From: Calliphora vicina
Lineage: Eukaryota > Arthropoda > Insecta > Diptera > Calliphoridae
Direction: 5' to 3'
DNA: 64,000 bases
Assembly: GCF_958450345.1 (NCBI RefSeq)
Contig: NC_088784.1
Span: 67,357,747 to 67,421,746 of the forward strand
The notes beneath the pieces were generated by a model. It saw only the letters and a program-made list of their open reading frames with translations, did no database searches and was not told the DNA's origin. Within the stretch, counting starts at the first letter, position 1; every line of letters starts with the position of its first letter. The translations under genes and the position numbers were made by a program. Below are positions 58,733-64,000 of the stretch, piece by piece.

Positions 58733-58900
58733 ACATAGAGCGGAAACTAGAAAAACCTCAACTAAAAAATTAATCAAAATACTCACACATAAGAGTGTTG
58801 TTTTTGTTTTCATATCGTTTTATTACTAATACATTCTCACCAATTAGGATTTTGACAACTGAGTTAGGTCTTTGACAGGATAGTTTCTGATCTATTTGTA
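58733..58900. mobile_element. MITE of the 'ATAGAGCGGAAACT' family
   Basis: Left ACATAGAGCGGAAACTAG intact; right end decayed ('agtttctgatctatttgt'). Interior 'acattctcaccaat' and 'gacaactgagttaggtc' run in opposite orientation to 55491-55634. Confidence 0.7.
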
Positions 58901-58984
58901 TTTATCTATGGTACAAAATTTTATCAAAAGTTTTTTGTTCATGATGTGAAACATATACATACATATGTATGTGTTTGTTATGTT

Positions 58985-60160
58985 AGTCAAACTACGCACA
59001 GTGGTTTAGAAACTTTTTTTTTGGAAATAATTCGGTATCTTGGGAACTATTGGAGATATTATTAGGAAATTTCACATGGTTTGAGCTGAGGTATTTTCGA
59101 GTTTAGCTTCCTAGCGCTAATGGGGGCCAGTGCATAGCTCCTCAAAGTTTGTCACCTAGGGCCTAAATTTTTTTAAAAAAATCGCCAAAAATCCATTTAT
59201 GATCCCAATGAGCTGAAGTGTAGGTTATATCTATTAGTTGAAGAGATATTCAGGTTTATTGATTTATTTTTTTTTTAAATTTGCTCGATCTTTTTATGGA
59301 TTTTTAGATATGACGGGCTTATGGAGGTTTGAAATTTATTTTTAAAATATCGGCTATGTTGGCGATAAAATTCTAAATGAAATAAAAAACTTGCTAACAG
59401 TTATCTCTTCCTTATAAAAAGTTATACGCATCCAAAGTTGCAACTTGTAAAAAGGGCTGTATTTTTTTAAGTTTTTTCCCAAAAAAGGCTATATAATTTT
59501 TCTTTTGTAGAAAAAAAATTTTCTTCGGGACTATATAGAATTTTTATATGAACCGGAAAGATAACTTAATGCAAAAGCGTGCAAAGAAAAATTTGGCTCA
59601 CTTAAGCGGACATATCACCCTCCAGACCTATCCAAACTTGTTAAATTTTTAAAAAAAAAATTTCGGTTTGAGTAAAAAATTCTAAAAAGGCAAAGCACCG
59701 ATCCATGAAAAAGCCCCATATTTGTATAACCCCATATGTTTCTTAAATACTTGCTAAGTGTTTTTACTATCACATGGTAAATAACGTCACAGTAGGCACT
59801 TTTCTAAAAAAACTCAGTTTTTGAAACACATTTTCCCCGTTTTAGGAATTTCGGTATTTGAAAATAAATGATGTCATAAATTCTAATGCCATTGATTTAA
59901 AGACATTTGAGTCTATATTGGTTCCAAATTTTGTTATGATATCTTTAACTGTTAAAATTTTACATTAATTCAAATTTTATATTTTTATTCGTGGAAAATC
60001 ACCATATTATAATTTTTTAAGTTTTAAAGGTAAATGAAGTCCCAAAATATTATAAAATTATTTAATTTTACTAAAATATCAATCCTCAAGTCCTAATGTT
60101 TTCAACAATATTAAATACTTATATAAAAAGCCTTTATTTACTCCTCAGAAGTTCCACAAA
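58985..60160. repeat. Dispersed repeat block, rearranged copy of 49800-50960
   Basis: See the partner: 59010-59530 corresponds to inverted 50500-50960, and also to 412-690; 59670-60160 corresponds to 49815-50300 in direct orientation. Downstream, 60200-61090 shows only low-complexity (CAT)n near 60518-60540 and 'gatgatcatcat' at 60670; no gene. Confidence 0.6.
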
Positions 60161-61120
60161 CCTTGCTCGCCTTAATCTCAATCCGACTAGCTTTTGAAAC
60201 AGTTTTGAGTTCTCAAAAGCATCCATATTTTAAAACTCTAGTATGCTGTAGGATGTAAGAAAAACTCTTCCCTATAAACATCTTCAAAGCCTCAAAGTCA
60301 TTGAGTTTATCTCCATAATTTCGTAGTGTATCATTTTAATTTTTCTATTTATTTTACGATGTGTTTTATTATTCCATTTTTGTTTGTTGGTGAATTTTAA
60401 TTCGGTTGCATGTTTGTTTGGCCTTAAACCCAAAAACTGAAACATACCAAACCTATCTCAACTCAACACCTAAACAAAATTTCATTTTTATTTTGAATAT
60501 TTTTTTTATTCAGTCATGATCATCATCATCATCATGCAAACACATAGTACTTATTTCCATTTTGGTAGCGTCATCATGGTATGTAGAGTTAATGAAAAAA
60601 AGTAAACAACACAACAAAAAAACACATCATGTTTGTTCAACATGCTCATCATTATGAAACTGATAATGAAGATGATCATCATTATGATCGTTATCATTAG
60701 ACGTACACACACACTCGATCATTCTCAATACCATACAAAAAAATGTCTGTTACGCGAAATAAAAACTAATTGTATTGTTTTAAAGTTTATTGGCTTTTTA
60801 TGGCATGCATGCCTCTCATTCACTCATTATAAATATTTATAAAGGGTATTTCCATTCGGTTTGTTATTTTCAATTCAAAGTCAAAAGTGACAGTTGCAAA
60901 TGCTAGCGTACAATGCCACTAGCAGAATGCAATCAACAGTTAGCATGTAGCAAACGTTTTAATTTTAAACAAGGACGTTCAACTTCTAAACATAAAATGA
61001 TGAACAACCATGAGTGATAAAAATTCATTTTAGTTTCATGACTTTTCACAGAGTGGCTAAATGTTGTCAATTTACCTCTAATATAAAGTCTTAGAACTAG
61101 AACAAATCTTTACAAACCTT

Positions 61121-61727
61121 TATAAGATTCGGCTGTGCCGAATCTTATATACCCTTCACCAAATTATACTTCAAAATACAAATTTTAAATATTTTTAGGT
61201 AAACAAAGTTTATTTTTTTTTTCAAAGTTGTATTTTTCATTTTTTGGACAAAAAATTTTTTTCGAATTGTTATTTTAAAATTTTTTCTTTTAACTTTAAG
61301 ACTTGTTTTTTAAATTTAAAAATAAATGTTTTTGTTTTTAAATTTTTTTTATTTTTTGTGAAAAAAAAATCGGGTCTTTTCCGATTTTGACCAATTTTAG
61401 GTCCAACTTACTATGGTCTTATGTACGTCGTTGCAAAGGTCTTTGAAATATCTATCATTAGATATCCATATTATCTATATTAATGACTTAGTCATCCAGA
61501 TATAGGTCAAAAATCGAGGTTGTCCTGGTTTTTTCCTCATGTCTCAGTCATTTGTGGACCGAATTAGTTTATTTTAAATAGGAAACTTCAGAAAATTTAC
61601 ATGGCTTAATCGATTCCGCTATCTATAAGGATCCAGAATATATATACTTTATAGGGTAGGAAATTACAAACGGAATGACAAACATATACATATATGTATA
61701 TACACGAAGGTGAAGGGTATAAAAAGA
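61121..61727 (-). repeat. Short copy of the common repeat (minus)
   Basis: Starts with palindrome 'gattcggctgtgccgaatct' followed by 'tatatacccttcacc' and ends 'gaaggtgaagggtataaaa'. Internal phrases 'tacgtcgttgcaaaggtc' and 'ccatattatctatattaatg' are shared with 9595-9740. Confidence 0.65.
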
Positions 61728-61741
61728 GAGTTTGGAAAAGC

Positions 61742-62047
61742 GTTTGTCATTACTCAAATACAACTATGAAGTGGTATAATGAGAACAATATTGATGTTAT
61801 TCCAAAACACAACCATTAAACAAATTGTCCAAGTCTTCGTCCAATCGAGATATATTGGGCAATGTTTAAACGTAAAGTGAAAAAGATTACAGGTAGAGAA
61901 AATAACCAGATTTTGATGAGAACAAAGTGGAATAAATATGCTGGAATAACGGTAGAAGTGGGAAGAAAAGTTGTGCAGCTATTAATAGGAGGCATAAAAA
62001 GAAAAGCCAGAAAATTTATTCGCAATAAAGACTCCTCCTTTTTTTAA
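61742..62047 (+). pseudogene. Tc1-like transposase 3' fragment
   Basis: Reads 'CHYSNTTMKWYNENNIDVIP', a stop, then 'TNCPSLRPIEIYWAMFKRKV' (third catalytic E in RPIE) and a basic C-terminus 'GGIKRKARKFIRNKDSSFF' with its natural stop. It directly abuts the end of the common repeat at 61727, which cut off the rest of the gene. Confidence 0.7.
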
Positions 62048-62264
62048 AAGCTTAATAAATAACCTTTAATTTCATGTATAAAATGTTAACATACGTTTTT
62101 TCATTTAAAAGTTATGCTCGCTTAAATCCGTACCGATTTTAAGTGGCCACTTTAGTTTAGCAGCAACAGTTTCAGAGTAGATTAAATCTTCATCCTCAGT
62201 CGAATGAGTCCATAATTAATGATAGTTATAGATATATAGTGGTTCTCTCCAAAATATCTTCAAT

Positions 62265-63013
62265 ATACATATGGGCAATTCCATATCATCGTACGTGACA
62301 TTTGTACGCCTATAAAGTGGAATAGATTTTCCAAAAATAAGAGTATCTGAAAAATAATTTGATTTTATGTTCCATTCAGAATGTACTATATTTTAAAATA
62401 ATAAAAAGTTCTTTCGAAATATTGTTGTCCAAAATATTGAGCGAAATAAGGGTATATCATACGTGACATAAAACGGAACTCATTTTGAGGTACATGTAGA
62501 AATATGCGAAAATATTCGAATCGTGAGAGGCGTTATGTTTTCTTTTAATTTCTTACACTAAACGAAATATTTGTCCTTTACAATCCGTCAGATTTAAATA
62601 AAAACAATCTTTGGATGATTTTATAATAAATAAAATTTAATATCGTACGTGACATACCGTACGTGACAGATTTTTCTCTTATAGTAAAACAATATACATA
62701 CATATATTTGTATACAAAAACTAAAAAAGTGAATAGAAAATAAACAATTTTTCGGTTTCAATAAACAATTTGACAATAGCAAAAAAACAATCAGAGTCAA
62801 ATTCATTTCATACTACAAGCTAATTGGGAGCCTAGTTTTCGCCGCAATTTCAGTCTAAAACATTAAAAAAATAAATATAATCAGTTTAATCTATTATTTT
62901 TGTCTTTAAAATGTTGTAATATGATCTAAATACTTTTCATCTTGAAAAAAAGTTTAAAAGGTTTTTGTGTTTTCAGTCGTGGTAGCGATTCTCGTGGAAT
63001 TGCCCATATGTAT
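62265..63013. mobile_element. TIR element with GTACGTGACA motifs
   Basis: Ends ATACATATGGGCAATTCCA and its inverted complement (19 bp). The word '(g)tacgtgacat' occurs at about 62291, 62459, 62645 and 62659. 749 bp with no meaningful ORF (the minus frame 62621-62806 is A+T-rich noise). Confidence 0.65.
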
Positions 63014-63137
63014 TTGAATTCTTATTAATATAAAGATCGAAATATCACAGGCCCAAAATTCAGGGCCCTTATGTAATTCTAAGACGATCTAGCTATGTCC
63101 ATCCGTCTTTCTGTCTGTTGAAAACACGATAGGGCTT

Positions 63138-63304
63138 TGTTATAAATATATCTACTTGTTTTAAAAACAAATAATACTAATTGTAATTTCTCTTTGAAAC
63201 AATTGTCTGTCATATTTTAAATAAAATTATTCTTTGAAAATTATTCATTCAATAAAGATTTAATATTGTTTTATATAAAAAATTAAAATTTGTTATTTTT
63301 AACA
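63138..63304 (+). mobile_element. Short 5' LTR of a Ty3/Gypsy-like retrotransposon
   Basis: TGTTATAAAT ... TTTTTAACA with inverted TGTTA/TAACA ends, 167 bp, AATAAA at 63251. It is followed at 63305 by TTTGGCGACGAGGAT, a likely tRNA primer-binding region, and then the gag ORF. It interrupts a common-repeat copy (63060-63137, 'agctatgtccatccgtcttt'). The 3' LTR and target duplication are outside the window. Confidence 0.65.
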
Positions 63305-63338
63305 TTTGGCGACGAGGATATACATCTTATATTCAAAA

Positions 63339-64000
63339 ATGGATATGAACGCTCTATCTCAAATCCTGCAGCAATTCCAGCAGTCGAATCAACAATTTGT
63401 AACTCAAATTCTTGCGCAGAATAAATCTCTTATGGAAGATGTAGTTTCAAAAAACAAAAATGCGCCATCAATACCATCTTTCGGAAAATTCAACACAGAC
63501 GTTGACAAATGGTCTACCTATCAGTTTCAAATGGAACATTATTTTAAAGCTAACTCCATTTCTTGTGATGACACAAAACGTTCTTGTTTTCTCAGTTGGG
63601 TTGGGACTGATATATTGGAATTATTGCAAAAATTGTTCGAGGGTAAAGCTGAAGAGAAGTCATACAAAGAATTAGTAAGTACATTAGATGAATATTTTAT
63701 GAAAAAGCTACATATCTTGGCGGCTCGATTCAAATTTTATAATAACATGAGGATGAAACCGAATCAAAGTTATAACGAATGGGTTGCAGAACTGCGTGGA
63801 GCTGCAAGACAATGCGATTTTACATGTAATAACGAAAACTGCAGAGAATCGTACGTCGATAATAAGATTAGAGATATGATCGTATTATACACACCACATG
63901 AGAAAGTCAGATCATCTTGTCTTCAAAAGTCAAATCCAACATTAGAAGAAGTGCTACAAATTTGTAACATTTTCGAAGCAACTGTAAATGCATCCAGTGA
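63339..64000 (+). CDS. Gag start of an LTR retrotransposon (partial)
   Basis: Open from ATG 63339 through the window edge: 220 complete codons without a stop. N-terminal Gln-rich helix (about residues 1-35), then 'APSIPSFGKFNTDVDKWSTY' (about 47-66), a Trp/Tyr motif at the start of the Ty3/Gypsy retrotransposon gag domain, and 'NMRMKPNQSYNEWVAELRGA', a further gag hallmark. Zinc knuckle, protease and polymerase would lie beyond 64000. The ORF is undamaged here, as expected of a young copy. It is a structural protein of an intracellular particle; ordinary retrotransposon, not evidence of a virus. Confidence 0.8.
   Translation, partial: MDMNALSQILQQFQQSNQQFVTQILAQNKSLMEDVVSKNKNAPSIPSFGKFNTDVDKWSTYQFQMEHYFKANSISCDDTKRSCFLSWVGTDILELLQKLFEGKAEEKSYKELVSTLDEYFMKKLHILAARFKFYNNMRMKPNQSYNEWVAELRGAARQCDFTCNNENCRESYVDNKIRDMIVLYTPHEKVRSSCLQKSNPTLEEVLQICNIFEATVNASS

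Noticed and set aside
63460..63733. ORFs on both strands at the right end
   Set aside because: They overlap in other frames the gag ORF that opens at 63339 and runs off the window.

Overview
The window is nuclear DNA of a fly. It is about 70% A+T, introns have GT/AG ends, genes are Drosophila-like orthologs, and the space between and inside genes is packed with transposon debris typical of large calyptrate fly genomes (blow fly or house fly type). The species assignment is inference. I see no rRNA, tRNA, CRISPR or bacterial-style operon. I also find no multi-gene 'system' of a new kind. The novelty here is in gene architecture and nested mobile elements.

Left part (1-13 kb) holds compact housekeeping genes: PSMG2 (minus, 1872-2603), a proteasome assembly chaperone; ERp60/PDIA3 (plus, five exons, 3816-8181), an ER disulfide isomerase with an unfolded-protein-response-like site upstream; POLR3K (RPC11, plus, 10109-10497) followed 41 nt later by YRDC (tRNA t6A synthesis, plus, 10539-11312), which looks like one dicistronic transcript; and IMMP2L (minus, 12297-12870), a mitochondrial inner-membrane peptidase.

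Middle part (14.0-38.9 kb) is one gene, rigor mortis/Gemin5 (plus, nine exons, 1247 codons, 14043-38904). Its fourth intron is over 14 kb and contains, on the opposite strand, a complete five-exon gene for a 654-residue protein that I do not recognise (28661 down to 19117). Introns of both genes are filled with dated insertions: a solo LTR and a Tc1-like element side by side in one older repeat, a 1001-bp element inside a TIR element (with an uninterrupted relative 20 kb away that shows the empty site), a 1356-bp hAT element with an 8-bp target duplication, a perfect 60-bp-arm hairpin, and a LINE split by another element.

Right part (39-64 kb) has no conserved cellular gene that I can support. 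It holds a 112-bp tandem array split by a 1.84-kb repeat, an inverted partner of that repeat at 53.8-55.4 kb, several TIR elements (mariner, hAT-like, Harbinger-like), transposase fragments, A-rich blocks that could be non-coding exons of a flanking gene (speculative), and at the right edge the 5' LTR, primer-binding region and gag start of a Ty3/Gypsy-like retrotransposon that runs out of the window.

Exon coordinates were derived by hand from reading frame and splice-site fit; total coding lengths are divisible by three for every multi-exon gene. Element names are by hallmark (TIR, TSD, motif) and not by database search.
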